This document shows positions 15,991-26,481 of a stretch of 64,000 nt of DNA, one piece after another. The DNA comes from Rhodobacterales bacterium (GTDB lineage Bacteria; Pseudomonadota; Alphaproteobacteria; Caulobacterales; Hyphomonadaceae): contig JACXUV010000009.1 in assembly GCA_014763715.1 (NCBI GenBank), forward strand, positions 1 through 64,000, in the 5' to 3' direction. The translations under genes and the position numbers were made by a program. The notes under the pieces were generated by a model that was given only the letters and a program-made list of their open reading frames with translations, had not been told where the DNA came from and did not search any database. Every line of letters starts with the position of its first letter. Position 1 is the stretch's first letter.

Positions 15991-18783
15991 TTATTCAGCG
16001 CCGCCGCCCTCATCCATAGCGGTTTCCGCGTCTTCTACAAGGCGAGCGACAGAAACAACCCGTTCACCATCAGCCGTACGCAGCACCCAGACACCGCCTG
16101 TGGAACGTCCGGCAATACGGATCTGGTCCACCGGCGTGCGGATCAGCTGGCCGCCATCGGTGACAAGCATGACCTGGTCGCCTTCGCCGACCGGGAAAGA
16201 CTGGGCCACTTTCTTGACCGGCCCCTTCTTCTTGTCCCGGCCCCAGATGTTCTGGGCCACGAGGCCCTTGCCGCCCCGTCCGGTGACGCGGTAGTCATAG
16301 GCGGAGGAGCGCTTGCCCATGCCGTCGTCGGCGATGGTCAGCACGAATTCCTCGGCCGCGCCCAGCTCGGCCAGGCGCTCGGTCGTGAGGACAGCCTCTT
16401 CAGTGGTCTCCTCGTCATCCTCGGAAACCTCTTCCTCCTCGCCCGTTGCGGCCCGGCGCATGGCCGCCGCATGCTTGAGATAGGCGCGCGCCTCTTCAGA
16501 CGAGACGTCTACATGACGCAGGATGCCCATGGAGATGACTTCATCGCCATCCGCCAGACGGATACCGCGCACACCGGTCGAGTTGCGGCCCGCGAAGACG
16601 CGCACGTCCGTAACCTGGAAGCGGATGCACTGGCCAAGCGCCGTGGTCAGCAGGATGTCATCCTTCTCGGAACAGATCTTCACACTGACGATGCCATCAT
16701 TGGCATCTTCTTCCAGCTTCATCGCGATCTTGCCGTTGCGGTTCACGCGGATGAAGTCAGACAGCTTGTTCCGGCGCACCGTGCCCGTCTTGGTGGCGAA
16801 CATGACGTCCAGCTCGTTGCGGGACTCTTCGTCCTCCGGCAACGGCATGACGCTCTCGATCCGCTCATCAGCGGCCAGCGGGAAGATGTTGACCAGCGCC
16901 TTGCCGCGTGAGGTCGGCCCGCCCACCGGCAGGCGCCACACTTTCTCCTTGTAGACCATGCCGGCCGAGGAGAAGAACAGAACCTCCGTATGCGTCGTGG
17001 CCGAGAAGAGTTCGACGACGAAATCGTCTTCCTTCATCGACACGCCCGAGCGGCCCTTGCCGCCGCGGTGTTGTGTCCGGTAGGTCGACAGCGGGGTCCG
17101 CTTCACATAGCCGCCATGGGTCACGGTGACGACCATGTCTTCGACCTCGATGAGGTCCTCGTCTTCCATGTCGATACCGCCAGCCGTGAACTCGGAGCGG
17201 CGCGGCACGGCGAACTTCTCTTTCACTTCCGTCAGCTCACCCTTGATGATGTCGCGGATGCGTGCGCTGGAGCGGAGAATGTCGAGATAGTCGGCGATCT
17301 TTTCCGACAACCCCTTGGCTTCATTGCCAATTTCGTCACGGCCGAGGCCGGTGAGACGCGACAGCTGCAAGGCCAGAATGGCGCGGGCCTGCTCGTCCGA
17401 CAGATAGATCGTGTCGCCATCGCCCTTGCGGGTCCGGCGGTCTGCGATCAGGTCCAGAAGCGGACCCATGTCCATGATCGGCCAGGCCTTTTCGAGCAAG
17501 GCGACGCGGGCAGAGTTCGGATCGGGTGAGTAGCGGATGATGCGGATGATTTCATCGATATTGGCCACGGCCATGGCAAGACCGACGAGGACGTGAGCCC
17601 GGTCGCGGGCCTTGTTCAGGTCATGCTTGGTGCGGCGGACCACGACTTCCTTGCGGAAGGTGATGAAGCAATCGAGCACCTTGCGCAGGTTCATCAGCTC
17701 CGGACGGCCGCCATTCAGCGCCAGCATGTTCACCGGGAAGGAGTTCTGCATCTGGCTGAAGCGGTAAAGCTGGTTCAGCACAACGTCAGCGCTGGCATCC
17801 TTCTTCACCTCGATCACGACACGGATGCCGTGACGGTCGGATTCGTCGCGCAGATCGGCAATGCCCTCGACGCGCTTCTCGCGCACGAGTTCGGCGATCT
17901 TGGTGATCATCGCCGCCTTGTTCACCTGATACGGAATCTCGGTGACGATGATGGCCTGACGGCCATTGCGAGCTTCCTCGATGTCCGTTTTCGCACGAAC
18001 AATCACGCTGCCGCGCCCGGTCAGCAGGGCCTTGCGGGAACCGGACATGCCCATGATGAGGCCACCAGTCGGGAAGTCGGGCCCCGGAACGATTTCGCAC
18101 AGGGCATCATCGTCAATCGTGGGATCGTCGATGACGGCGATCGTCGCATCGACAATCTCGCCCAGATTGTGGGGCGGAATGTTCGTCGCCATGCCGACCG
18201 CGATGCCGCCGCCGCCATTGACCAGCAGGTTCGGGAACTGGGCCGGGAGAACCATCGGCTCCTGCTGGGAACCGTCATAGGTGTCCTGAAAGTCGACCGT
18301 ATCCTTGTCGATGTCGGCGAGCAGATGGGTCGCCGCCTTCATCATCCGGGATTCGGTGTAACGCATGGCCGCCGGCGGATCGTTGTCGATCGAGCCGAAA
18401 TTGCCCTGCCCGTCGACCAGCGGCAGCCCCATCGAGAAGGGCTGTGCCATGCGCACGAGCGCGTCATAGATCGCGCTGTCGCCGTGGGGGTGGTAGTTAC
18501 CCATCACCGCGCCGACGATGTTGGCGGATTTCTTGTAGGGCTTGTCCGGCGTGTTGCCGTTGACCTGCATGGCGTACAGGATCCGCCGGTGCACCGGCTT
18601 CAGCCCGTCGCGCACATCCGGCAGCGCCCGGCTGACGATCACGCTCATCGCGTAGTCGAGATAGGAGCTTCTCAGCTCGGATTCGATGGAAACGGGTTCA
18701 ATCCCGTCCGGCAGGCCTGCGCCGCCCCCACCGCCATTCTCGGGGGTTTCCGGATCTTCCGGAGGGGTCGTCTGGTCACTCAT
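15991..18783 (-). CDS. gyrA: DNA gyrase subunit A
   Basis: Breakage-reunion subunit of gyrase, which introduces negative supercoils. The 930-residue product has a glycine/proline-rich start, then the winged-helix core. The catalytic tyrosine is Y142 in AAMRYTE. The quinolone-determining region reads [20 protein letters not shown] with Ser103 and Asp107, both the wild-type residues (E. coli S83 and D87). The GyrA box is QHRGGKG. The C-terminal pinwheel holds an acidic insert ([15 protein letters not shown]) not found in enterobacterial GyrA. A 16-base palindrome TTTCAG-GCCA-CTGAAA sits at 18852-18867 upstream. Confidence 0.98.
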   Translation of the reverse strand: MSDQTTPPEDPETPENGGGGGAGLPDGIEPVSIESELRSSYLDYAMSVIVSRALPDVRDGLKPVHRRILYAMQVNGNTPDKPYKKSANIVGAVMGNYHPHGDSAIYDALVRMAQPFSMGLPLVDGQGNFGSIDNDPPAAMRYTESRMMKAATHLLADIDKDTVDFQDTYDGSQQEPMVLPAQFPNLLVNGGGGIAVGMATNIPPHNLGEIVDATIAVIDDPTIDDDALCEIVPGPDFPTGGLIMGMSGSRKALLTGRGSVIVRAKTDIEEARNGRQAIIVTEIPYQVNKAAMITKIAELVREKRVEGIADLRDESDRHGIRVVIEVKKDASADVVLNQLYRFSQMQNSFPVNMLALNGGRPELMNLRKVLDCFITFRKEVVVRRTKHDLNKARDRAHVLVGLAMAVANIDEIIRIIRYSPDPNSARVALLEKAWPIMDMGPLLDLIADRRTRKGDGDTIYLSDEQARAILALQLSRLTGLGRDEIGNEAKGLSEKIADYLDILRSSARIRDIIKGELTEVKEKFAVPRRSEFTAGGIDMEDEDLIEVEDMVVTVTHGGYVKRTPLSTYRTQHRGGKGRSGVSMKEDDFVVELFSATTHTEVLFFSSAGMVYKEKVWRLPVGGPTSRGKALVNIFPLAADERIESVMPLPEDEESRNELDVMFATKTGTVRRNKLSDFIRVNRNGKIAMKLEEDANDGIVSVKICSEKDDILLTTALGQCIRFQVTDVRVFAGRNSTGVRGIRLADGDEVISMGILRHVDVSSEEARAYLKHAAAMRRAATGEEEEVSEDDEETTEEAVLTTERLAELGAAEEFVLTIADDGMGKRSSAYDYRVTGRGGKGLVAQNIWGRDKKKGPVKKVAQSFPVGEGDQVMLVTDGGQLIRTPVDQIRIAGRSTGGVWVLRTADGERVVSVARLVEDAETAMDEGGGAE

Positions 18784-18851
18784 GAGAAACTCGTGTCTGC
18801 TGCAGAGGGCGCGCGGGAATCGCGCATCAGAATACTGCTATTTGTCTAGCA

Positions 18852-18867
18852 TTTCAGGCCACTGAAA
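18852..18867. promoter_or_regulatory. inverted repeat in the gyrA upstream spacer
   Basis: TTTCAG (18852-18857) and CTGAAA (18862-18867) are perfect arms around GCCA. They lie about 70 bases upstream of the gyrA start, in the 151-base gap after the beta-lactamase gene. It could be an operator or part of the promoter region; nothing more can be said. Confidence 0.3.
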
Positions 18868-18930
18868 CAAACCGGAAAGCCCCGAAAATTGCAGTGATTC
18901 CGGGGTAAAAAAACGGTTTTACAACAAGGC

Positions 18931-19779
18931 TCAGGGCGCAGGCAGCGCCCCGATGTCCACAAGGGCCCGGCGGACAGCCGCCGGACGCTTCGGAATATCC
19001 GTCTCAGGCGTGTCCACATCCATGTTGAACGCGAAGACATAGGTGCCCGGCGCGTCCCCGCCGGCCTGCTCCAGCCAACCGACATACCAGCCGATATCCT
19101 GGGCCTCATCGCTGCTGTACCAGCCGGTTTTGGCATAAAGGCGCCAGCCTTTCCCCGTCTCGGCCAGCATGACCGGCAAGGCAAGCTCATAGGTCAGCTC
19201 CGACAGGGGCAGGTCATGCTGCGCCAGACGCGCCAGGAAGCTCACCTGCTCGCCTGCGGAGATCTTCAGCGGCCCTGCCAGCCAATAGCGTGTGACGTCG
19301 TCTGGTGTGCCCGTATCGGCGTTTCCGTAGCCAAACCTGGCCAGCCAGTCGTGCAGGGCCTCGCTGCCGATACGGGGCGTGATGGTCTGGTAGATCCAGA
19401 CGGTCGAGTTCCGGAACGCATCCGCCAGTGTCTGGCTCTGGTTCCAGGCCGGCAGGAAACGGGTCTGGCCATCCCATTCGAACCATTCGTCCGGGCCGGA
19501 GACGGCGCCGGTTTCAATGGCGATAAGCGTATGCGGGATCTTGGAGGTGGAAGCAGCCACGAACCGCTCACCCAGCCGGGTCCCACCGCTGAGCCAGACA
19601 GCCCCGTCCTCCAGCCGGACAATCATCAGGGCCGCCCGCGCAGGATCGACACCAGACTTTTTCAGTGAGGAATCAAGGGAGTGCATAGGAGCCCCTGCCA
19701 CCGGCGACGCGCACGCCGCCAGCGCCAGGCTCATCACTGCCAGTAAAGGCCTGAGCACCGCCCCGACCACGGGAGACAT
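18931..19779 (-). CDS. class D (OXA-like) beta-lactamase, predicted lipoprotein
   Basis: Serine beta-lactamase, or a penicillin-binding relative of it. From ATG 19779 (282 residues) it has a lipoprotein signal ending ALAAC, then all class D motifs: S77-T-S-K80 (usually STFK), S125-T-V, Y151-G-N, K217-T-G and GWYVGWLE at 230-237. FLPAWNQSQTLADAFRNSTVW is typical OXA sequence. I chose the internal ATG because the longer frame from 19830 runs back into ssb and hides the signal. It starts 13 bases after the ssb stop codon, so it is almost certainly on the same message. The spectrum cannot be predicted. Confidence 0.9.
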   Translation of the reverse strand: MSPVVGAVLRPLLAVMSLALAACASPVAGAPMHSLDSSLKKSGVDPARAALMIVRLEDGAVWLSGGTRLGERFVAASTSKIPHTLIAIETGAVSGPDEWFEWDGQTRFLPAWNQSQTLADAFRNSTVWIYQTITPRIGSEALHDWLARFGYGNADTGTPDDVTRYWLAGPLKISAGEQVSFLARLAQHDLPLSELTYELALPVMLAETGKGWRLYAKTGWYSSDEAQDIGWYVGWLEQAGGDAPGTYVFAFNMDVDTPETDIPKRPAAVRRALVDIGALPAP

Positions 19780-19792
19780 CCCCGGAACGGGC

Positions 19793-20275
19793 CTAGAACG
19801 GGATCTCGTCGTCCAGGTCGTGGCTGGCAAAGCTTTCCTGCGGGCCGCTCATCTGGCGGGCGCCGCCGCCACCTTGCGAGTAGCCGCCAAAGTCGCCACC
19901 GGCAGACCGGCCGCCGCCTTCATTGCGGCCGTCCAGCATGGTGAGGGTGGAGTTGAAGCCGCGCAGCACAACCTCGGTCGTGTAGCGGTCCTGGCCATCC
20001 TTGTCCTGCCACTTGCGGGTCTCGAGCTGGCCTTCGATATAAAGCTTCGAGCCTTTCTTGACGTAGTTCTGGACCACGCGGACAAGCCCCTCGCTGAACA
20101 CCGCGATACGGTGCCATTCGGTTCTTTCGCGGCGCTCGCCGGTGTTCTTGTCTTTCCAGGTCTCGGAAGTAGCGAGCGAGAAGCTGGCGACCTGCCCGCC
20201 ATTCTGGAACTGGCGCACTTCGGGGTCCTGCCCCACATTGCCGACGAGGATGACCTTGTTCACTGATCCTGCCAT
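19793..20275 (-). CDS. ssb: single-stranded DNA-binding protein
   Basis: Coats single-stranded DNA in replication and repair. From ATG 20275, with GGAG upstream, it has an OB fold ([62 protein letters not shown]). A glycine-rich linker follows, and then the acidic tip DLDDEIPF that recruits partner proteins. The 160-residue length is normal. It is divergent from uvrA, and the shared 262-base spacer holds a LexA box, so SOS control is expected. The class D beta-lactamase follows 13 bases later. Confidence 0.97.
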   Translation of the reverse strand: MAGSVNKVILVGNVGQDPEVRQFQNGGQVASFSLATSETWKDKNTGERRERTEWHRIAVFSEGLVRVVQNYVKKGSKLYIEGQLETRKWQDKDGQDRYTTEVVLRGFNSTLTMLDGRNEGGGRSAGGDFGGYSQGGGGARQMSGPQESFASHDLDDEIPF

Positions 20276-20426
20276 GGTTCCAACTCCGCTCCGATCTGAT
20301 CCGTTTCGCTTTCGATTCGACCCTTCATACCCTGCCAGCGCGTCCCTGTCGCCTGCCGGGCGGCTGACGAGGCGGGCTTGTCCACAGGAGAAGGCTGCCG
20401 ACATCTTTTTGCAGCAGCCGCAGATT

Positions 20427-20441
20427 GTTCACACTTTGTTC
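20427..20441. promoter_or_regulatory. alphaproteobacterial SOS (LexA) box between ssb and uvrA
   Basis: The sequence is GTTC-ACACTTT-GTTC, an exact match to the GTTC-N7-GTTC direct repeat that LexA recognises in alphaproteobacteria. It lies 97 bases upstream of the uvrA start and 152 bases upstream of the ssb start. Both are classical SOS genes, so one box could serve both directions. Confidence 0.9.
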
Positions 20442-20537
20442 TTGTCGTCAAGCTGGACTCAGAACACACATAAGCACTAGCACAAATCCAATCCCGTTCC
20501 GCAGTCGTAACGAGCAAAAAGCCCGAAAGTCCTCTCC

Positions 20538-23500
20538 ATGGCCGAATCCCCCTTCATCCGCGTCCGCGGCGCCAAGGAACACAACCTGAAGAATGTCGAC
20601 GTGGACATTCCGCGCGGCGAACTGGTCGTGATGACCGGCCTGTCCGGCTCGGGCAAATCCTCGCTCGCCTTCGACACGATCTATGCCGAGGGGCAGCGCC
20701 GCTATGTCGAGAGCCTCTCGGCCTATGCCCGCCAGTTCCTGGAGCTGATGCAGAAGCCGGACGTGGAGAGCATCGAGGGCCTCTCGCCCGCCATCTCGAT
20801 CGAGCAGAAGACAACCAGCCGGAACCCGCGCTCCACGGTCGGCACGGTGACCGAGATCTACGACTATATGCGCCTGCTCTGGGCGCGTGTCGGCGTGCCT
20901 TATTCACCGGCCACCGGCCTGCCCATCGAGAGCCAGACGGTTTCCCAGATGGTGGACCGCACGCTGGAACTGCCCGAGGGTACGCGGCTCTTCCTGCTCG
21001 CCCCCATCGTCCGGGGACGGAAGGGGGAATACCGCAAGGAATTCGCCGAGCTGCTGAAGAATGGCTATCAGCGCGTGAAGGTGGACGGGGAGTTCTACGA
21101 ACTTGAAGACGCACCGAAACTCGACAAGAAATTCAAGCACGACATTGATGTCGTGGTGGACCGGATCGTCGTGCGCGAGGGCATGGAGCAACGCCTCGCC
21201 GAGAGTTTCGAGACCGCGCTGAACCTTGCCCAGGGCATCGCCATCGCCGAGTTCGCCGACAAGACGGACGGCGAGACAGAGCCTCGCCGCATCACATACA
21301 GCGCGAATTTCGCCTGCCCCGTTTCCGGCTTCACAATCCCGGAAATCGAGCCGCGCCTTTTCTCCTTCAACAACCCGTTCGGTGCCTGCCCCACCTGTGA
21401 CGGCCTTGGCGAGCAGCTGAAGATCGATGCCGGCCTCGTCGTTCCGGACAAGGATCTCGACCTGCTGCACGGCGCGATTGCCCCCTGGGCGAAATCCACC
21501 TCGCCCTACCAGACGCAAACCCTCCAGGCGCTGGCGGACCATTATGGCTTCGACCTCCAGAAACCCTGGAACAAGCTGCCGGAAAACATCCAGGACATCA
21601 TCCTCCACGGCACAGGCGAGGAAGAAATCGACTTCGTCTATGATGACGGCATGCGCCGCTATGAGGTGACGAAGACATTCGAAGGCGTCATCCCCAATCT
21701 GGAGCGCCGCTTCCGCGAAACGGATAGCCAGTGGGTACGCGAAGAAATCGGCAAGTTCCAGGCCGCCGCACCCTGCCCGGCCTGCGGCGGCAAGCGCCTG
21801 AAGCCTGAAGCCCTCGCCGTGAAGATCGGCGGGCTGGACATTTCCGATGCCGGACAATTCTCGATCCGCGAGGCTGGCACCTGGTTTGCGGGCGTCCACA
21901 AGACGCTGACGAAACAGCAAAATGAAATCGCCTCCCGCATTCTGAAAGAGATCAATGACCGTCTGATCTTCCTCAATGATGTGGGCCTCGAATACCTCAC
22001 CCTGTCGCGCGCCTCCGGCACGCTGTCGGGCGGGGAAAGCCAGCGCATCCGCCTTGCCAGCCAGATCGGCTCCGGCCTGACCGGCGTGCTCTACGTGCTG
22101 GACGAACCCTCCATCGGCCTGCATCAGCGCGACAATGAACGCCTGCTGGAAACGCTGAAGCGCCTGCGCGATCTCGGCAATTCCGTCATCGTGGTGGAGC
22201 ATGACGAGGATGCCATCCTGACTGCCGACCATGTGATCGATATGGGCCCGCGCGCCGGTGTGCATGGCGGGGAGATCGTGGCTGAAGGCACGCCTGCCGA
22301 CATCATGAAATCAAAAGACAGTCTGACAGCAGACTATCTGAACGGCACCCGCGAAATCGCCATCCCCAAGCGCCGCCCGGTGGAGAAGGCCAAGCGGAAG
22401 ATCACGCTGAAGGGCGCGACTGGAAACAACCTCAAAAGCGTGGATGCAACCATCCCGCTGGGCAGCTTCACCTGCGTGACGGGTGTCTCGGGCGGCGGAA
22501 AGTCCACACTCATCATCGAGACGCTTTACAAGGCACTGGCGCGCAAACTGAACGGCGCTTCCAGCCCGCCGCTGCCCTATGACAGCATTCAGGGCCTCGA
22601 ACACCTCGACAAGGTAATCGACATCGACCAGAGCCCGATCGGACGTACACCGCGCTCGAACCCCGCCACCTATACCGGCGCCTTCGGACCGATCCGCGAC
22701 TGGTATGCCGGCCTGCCGGAAGCCAAGGCCCGCGGCTATGCGCCGGGCCGGTTCAGCTTCAACGTGAAGGGCGGGCGCTGTGAGGCCTGCGAAGGCGACG
22801 GCGTCATCAAGATCGAGATGCACTTCCTGCCGGACGTGTATGTGACGTGCGAAACCTGCAAGGGTCAGCGTTACAATCGCGAGACGCTGGAAGTGAAGTT
22901 CAAGGGCAAGTCCATCGCTGACGTGCTGGACATGACGGTGGAGGATGGCGCGAAGTTTTTCGCCGCTGTGCCCGCCATCGCCAACAAGCTGGAAACGCTG
23001 AACCGGGTGGGGCTTGGCTACGTCAAGGTTGGCCAGCAGGCCACGACACTTTCCGGCGGTGAGGCGCAGCGCGTGAAGCTCGCCAAGGAACTGTCGAAAC
23101 GCGCGACAGGCCGTACCCTGTATATCCTGGATGAACCGACCACCGGCCTGCACTTCGAGGATGTGAACAAGCTACTGGAAGTGCTGCACGAGCTGGTCGA
23201 TGGCGGCAACACCGTGCTGGTGATCGAGCACAATCTGGACGTCGTGAAGACGGCGGACTGGGTGCTGGATATCGGACCGGAAGGCGGTGACGGCGGCGGA
23301 CAACTGATTGCCGCCGGTACGCCGGAAGACATCGCCGCCTGCAAGGAAAGCTGGACCGGGCGGTTCCTTGCCGAAACCTTCCGCCGTCAGGATGAGCGCC
23401 GGGCCGCCCGCAACAAGCGTGCGAAACCTGCCGCAGCGACCGAGAAGAAAGCCAGCAGCGAGGCGTCAGCGAAAACGCCGGCCAAGGCAAAACCAGCCGC

Positions 23501-23570
23501 GAAGAAACCCGCTGCGAAGAAAGCCCCTGCCAAGGCGCGCAAGAGCAAGGCCGCCAGTTCCGCGAAATAG
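20538..23570 (+). CDS. uvrA: excinuclease ABC subunit A with lysine/alanine-rich tail
   Basis: Damage-recognition ATPase of nucleotide excision repair. Two ABC modules are complete: Walker [10 protein letters not shown] with signature LSGGESQRI, and Walker [11 protein letters not shown] with signature LSGGEAQRV and [11 protein letters not shown]. Zinc-finger cysteines are at FACPVSG with [16 protein letters not shown], and [11 protein letters not shown] with VTCETCKGQ. The first 950 residues match the normal family length of about 940-970. The last 50 or so form a basic low-complexity tail ([17 protein letters not shown]) resembling histone H1 or HU extensions. LexA control is predicted from the upstream SOS box. 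Confidence 0.98.
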   Translation: MAESPFIRVRGAKEHNLKNVDVDIPRGELVVMTGLSGSGKSSLAFDTIYAEGQRRYVESLSAYARQFLELMQKPDVESIEGLSPAISIEQKTTSRNPRSTVGTVTEIYDYMRLLWARVGVPYSPATGLPIESQTVSQMVDRTLELPEGTRLFLLAPIVRGRKGEYRKEFAELLKNGYQRVKVDGEFYELEDAPKLDKKFKHDIDVVVDRIVVREGMEQRLAESFETALNLAQGIAIAEFADKTDGETEPRRITYSANFACPVSGFTIPEIEPRLFSFNNPFGACPTCDGLGEQLKIDAGLVVPDKDLDLLHGAIAPWAKSTSPYQTQTLQALADHYGFDLQKPWNKLPENIQDIILHGTGEEEIDFVYDDGMRRYEVTKTFEGVIPNLERRFRETDSQWVREEIGKFQAAAPCPACGGKRLKPEALAVKIGGLDISDAGQFSIREAGTWFAGVHKTLTKQQNEIASRILKEINDRLIFLNDVGLEYLTLSRASGTLSGGESQRIRLASQIGSGLTGVLYVLDEPSIGLHQRDNERLLETLKRLRDLGNSVIVVEHDEDAILTADHVIDMGPRAGVHGGEIVAEGTPADIMKSKDSLTADYLNGTREIAIPKRRPVEKAKRKITLKGATGNNLKSVDATIPLGSFTCVTGVSGGGKSTLIIETLYKALARKLNGASSPPLPYDSIQGLEHLDKVIDIDQSPIGRTPRSNPATYTGAFGPIRDWYAGLPEAKARGYAPGRFSFNVKGGRCEACEGDGVIKIEMHFLPDVYVTCETCKGQRYNRETLEVKFKGKSIADVLDMTVEDGAKFFAAVPAIANKLETLNRVGLGYVKVGQQATTLSGGEAQRVKLAKELSKRATGRTLYILDEPTTGLHFEDVNKLLEVLHELVDGGNTVLVIEHNLDVVKTADWVLDIGPEGGDGGGQLIAAGTPEDIAACKESWTGRFLAETFRRQDERRAARNKRAKPAAATEKKASSEASAKTPAKAKPAAKKPAAKKAPAKARKSKAASSAK

Positions 23571-23599
23571 GCGCGGAACTGACGGGCCGCTTCGGCGAC

Positions 23600-24547
23600 T
23601 TATTCGAATTCGCCGAGCATGCCTTGGCTCATCCATGCCGGGTCCGTGCGTGCGGCAAGGGCGGCGGGCCCGCTGAAAATGTGCATCAGCGTGGACTGGA
23701 ACACGGCGAACGCCAGAAAGATGACCAGCATAGGCCCCCAGAACATGGGGTTGGCGATAGCTGTGATAATATCCCCCTCGGAAGCATCCCCCTGCATCAC
23801 GCCCGGCAGCTGCGCCGCCAGAAGGCCGATGCCCAGACCAGCCATCAGCAGATAGAACAGCATCATCACCACCATCGCGATCAGGCCCAGCACGATCCAG
23901 GCCCCTATGATCGTCCAGCCCTTGCCGCGGGTCACCCGCCAGGACTCGAAGAAGCGGATCTGCCTGTCCCGCACGGTCAGCGCCGCCGCTGCGGACAGGC
24001 GTGCCGAGAACCACAGGGTCAGCACCATGTATCCCAGCACCAGGACAATGCCGAGCAGGACAGCCAGCATCGCCGCGTCAGAGCCCACGGCAAGCCCGAC
24101 AGCAACCGGGATCGCGATCATGATGGCAAAGCCGATATACATGGCGATGAACAGCGCCATCCAGATCAGACCGACAACGAACAACCGTCCCTCATCCGCC
24201 CCGATACGCAAACCGAAACCCTCCCCGCGCACATAGCGGCGCTGGTTTGCCCCTTCGAAGAGGATCCAGAGCAGAATGGCCAGCGGCAGGATCAGCAGCC
24301 CGCTCAACCTGCTTGCCATCGAGACATTTTCCATGTCCTCGACATAGCCGTCGAAATCTCCCCCGCCATTGGCGAACAGGCCGATATAGGCCTCGTAGAC
24401 AGGCCATTGCAGGAAGACCGAGATGGCCTGCAGCAGGCAGGCGGCCAGCGCATAGGCCAGAGCGAACTTCCACAGGAAGCCCTTTGGCCCATCCGTCCTG
24501 GTGAAATGGGAAATCGCATTGCCGAGACTGAACGAGATGGGCGCCAT
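23600..24547 (-). CDS. multi-spanning membrane protein, family A copy 1
   Basis: Predicted inner-membrane protein of 315 residues with about six hydrophobic segments. It starts at ATG 24547, preceded by AGGAGA, only nine bases after the stop of the paralogous gene upstream. Shared signatures with that paralog are GFLWKFALAYAL near the N terminus, RRYVRGEGFGLRIGADEGRLF in the middle, and the C-terminal HIFSGPAALAARTDPAW ending in EFE. No known family or function is recognised. The paired copies suggest they act together or as a heteromer. Confidence 0.75.
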   Translation of the reverse strand: MAPISFSLGNAISHFTRTDGPKGFLWKFALAYALAACLLQAISVFLQWPVYEAYIGLFANGGGDFDGYVEDMENVSMASRLSGLLILPLAILLWILFEGANQRRYVRGEGFGLRIGADEGRLFVVGLIWMALFIAMYIGFAIMIAIPVAVGLAVGSDAAMLAVLLGIVLVLGYMVLTLWFSARLSAAAALTVRDRQIRFFESWRVTRGKGWTIIGAWIVLGLIAMVVMMLFYLLMAGLGIGLLAAQLPGVMQGDASEGDIITAIANPMFWGPMLVIFLAFAVFQSTLMHIFSGPAALAARTDPAWMSQGMLGEFE

Positions 24548-24556
24548 TGGAGTCTC

Positions 24557-25531
24557 CTATTCGAATTCGGAAACACGCAGCGCGTCATCGACACTGCCAC
24601 GCGGATCATGCCGGGCTGCGAAGGCCGCCGGCCCCTGAACGACATGCATCAGCAGGGCTGACAGGAAATACCGGATGAACGTGTAGGCCAGCATCCCCGC
24701 AATCACGCCGGGGGTGAACAGGCTTAGCAGTTCCGGCACATCGCCAACCGTGTCGAGGGAGAGCATGAAAGCGGGTGAAACCAGCATTTCGACAAAGGTG
24801 GACACAAATCCGACAGCCATGCCGCCGACGATAGCAACGATGAGATAGGCGCCAAGGATCGGCCAGAAACGCCCGCGCGATACGATCCACGCATCGCCAA
24901 AGGCAATCTTGCCTTCCTTCAAGGTCATGGCGAAGACCGGCGAGAAACGCGTCGCGAAGAAAACATAGACCGGAAAGGTCACCAGCATGACCAACAGAAG
25001 ATAGGCCACCCGCCCCATGACGAAGGCCACCATCTCGTTTTCGGTAACCTCGCCGCGCGCGAATTCCATCACCTCGCCAAAAACAGGCAGCATGATCAGA
25101 AGCGGTAGCACGCCCATCAGGGATTGCCCCAGATACCAGATAAAGCCTGTCCCCATCATGCGCACTTCGTCTGCACCGAAACCGAGGGAGAAATCCTCAT
25201 CCCGGATGTAGCGCCGCTGGGTCGCGGTCATGAACATCGCCCAGACCGCCAGGCTGGCCAGTGCCGCGAGCGCTCCCCAGGGCGCAAAGGACATGAACGT
25301 GCCGAACATCAGGTCGAAAAAGACGGCCGGATCGTCCACGCCGGCACTGTCCAGCTTGTCAATGGAGTCGATAAAACCAAGCAGGATGTCTTTTGTCAGA
25401 TAGACGAACAGCGCCGTCAGCACGGTGCAGACAAGGGCAAAAGCCAGCGCGAACTTCCACGGAAACGACCGCGCATAAGCCGCGCGGAAGCCGAACATCA
25501 ATGCCCCATCGAATGTGAACCGGCCCGGCAT
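24557..25531 (-). CDS. multi-spanning membrane protein, family A copy 2
   Basis: A 324-residue paralog of the next gene, with the same segment order: FPWKFALAFALVCTVLTALF, then RRYIRDEDFSLGFGADEVRM, SRGRFWPILGAYLIVAIV, and the C-terminal HVVQGPAAFAARHDPRG ending EFE. AGGAGG precedes the ATG. About six membrane spans are predicted. A conserved charged cytosolic-type loop (RRYIRDEDF) sits between hydrophobic stretches. The function is unknown. Confidence 0.75.
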   Translation of the reverse strand: MPGRFTFDGALMFGFRAAYARSFPWKFALAFALVCTVLTALFVYLTKDILLGFIDSIDKLDSAGVDDPAVFFDLMFGTFMSFAPWGALAALASLAVWAMFMTATQRRYIRDEDFSLGFGADEVRMMGTGFIWYLGQSLMGVLPLLIMLPVFGEVMEFARGEVTENEMVAFVMGRVAYLLLVMLVTFPVYVFFATRFSPVFAMTLKEGKIAFGDAWIVSRGRFWPILGAYLIVAIVGGMAVGFVSTFVEMLVSPAFMLSLDTVGDVPELLSLFTPGVIAGMLAYTFIRYFLSALLMHVVQGPAAFAARHDPRGSVDDALRVSEFE

Positions 25532-25584
25532 GCTGCGTCCCTCCTGATTACCCCACAGGAAAGGACCTAAGCGGGTTTCTCCGG

Positions 25585-26403
25585 TCAGGCAATCTCCGGC
25601 GCGGGGCCGATGGCCCGCAGGGCAGCCACCGCCAGACCATGTCCGGCCAGAATAAACGGGGCCTGCAGCGCCAGCCCGGTCACCCCGGTTGCAAATTGCG
25701 CGACTTCCCCCGTCCCGGCTGCGCTGATGATGAGAAGATTGAGGAGGTAGCCGACAAGGAATGGCAGCACATGCGTGACAAGGCTGGCTGCCCCCAGCCG
25801 GAGGACGTCGCCTTTCGTCCAGCGCCAGGTACGGAACACCATGACGTGGCCGGTCTGCACGGTTGCCGCCCCGGTCAGCAGCAGGCGCAGGGCCAGGAAA
25901 GCCAGCCCGCCGAGGCCGGTGGCATAGACAATCGACAGCGCCCAGCCATAGGGCGTCGACATCATGCCCGCCAGCGCCGCCGGGATCTGCTGGTCCGCAC
26001 CTTCAGCCGCAAGGTCCACCAGGCCGGACAGCTGCAGCATCACGACGCCGAAGATGCCGACAAAGAAGAAGACGAAGAAGCTGATGAAGAAAAAGGCGAG
26101 ATAGATGGCCAGGTTCATGTGCATCAGGGCCATGAACGCCCCTTTCGCACCGGGGATCATCGCGCGGTAGATCATCAGCGAAGCCTGCACCCCGGCCAGG
26201 AACAGAACGGTCAGCGCGGCAAGGGTCAGCATCGTGCCCCCAGTGCCGGTGCTGAGCGCCCATTTGTAGAAACCGCCCATCAGCGCCAGCAGGGCCAGCC
26301 ATGGCAGGCCCGGCAGCGCCGCCTGCGCAGCCAGGCGCCAGGCCTGTGCAATCAGGTTCGGAATGGAAGGCTGAGCCGCCGGAGAAGGTGCATGTGAATC
26401 CAT
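25585..26403 (-). CDS. multi-spanning membrane protein, divergent relative
   Basis: From ATG 26403, preceded by AAGGGA, it gives 272 residues with six likely membrane spans (for example [57 protein letters not shown]). The layout resembles the two downstream membrane proteins: a hydrophobic pair, a central domain, then a [18 protein letters not shown] segment like their TRGKGWTIIGAWIV. It lacks the EFE tail and ends APEIA. All three genes point the same way with short gaps (53 and 9 bases), so they probably form one operon. The function is unknown. Confidence 0.7.
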   Translation of the reverse strand: MDSHAPSPAAQPSIPNLIAQAWRLAAQAALPGLPWLALLALMGGFYKWALSTGTGGTMLTLAALTVLFLAGVQASLMIYRAMIPGAKGAFMALMHMNLAIYLAFFFISFFVFFFVGIFGVVMLQLSGLVDLAAEGADQQIPAALAGMMSTPYGWALSIVYATGLGGLAFLALRLLLTGAATVQTGHVMVFRTWRWTKGDVLRLGAASLVTHVLPFLVGYLLNLLIISAAGTGEVAQFATGVTGLALQAPFILAGHGLAVAALRAIGPAPEIA

Positions 26404-26481
26404 GCAAAATCCCTTACCGCCCTCGGCCCTTGCCGCAAACCCCGTCTTGACGTGGCGGACCGGCCTGCGCATGTCCCGCGC

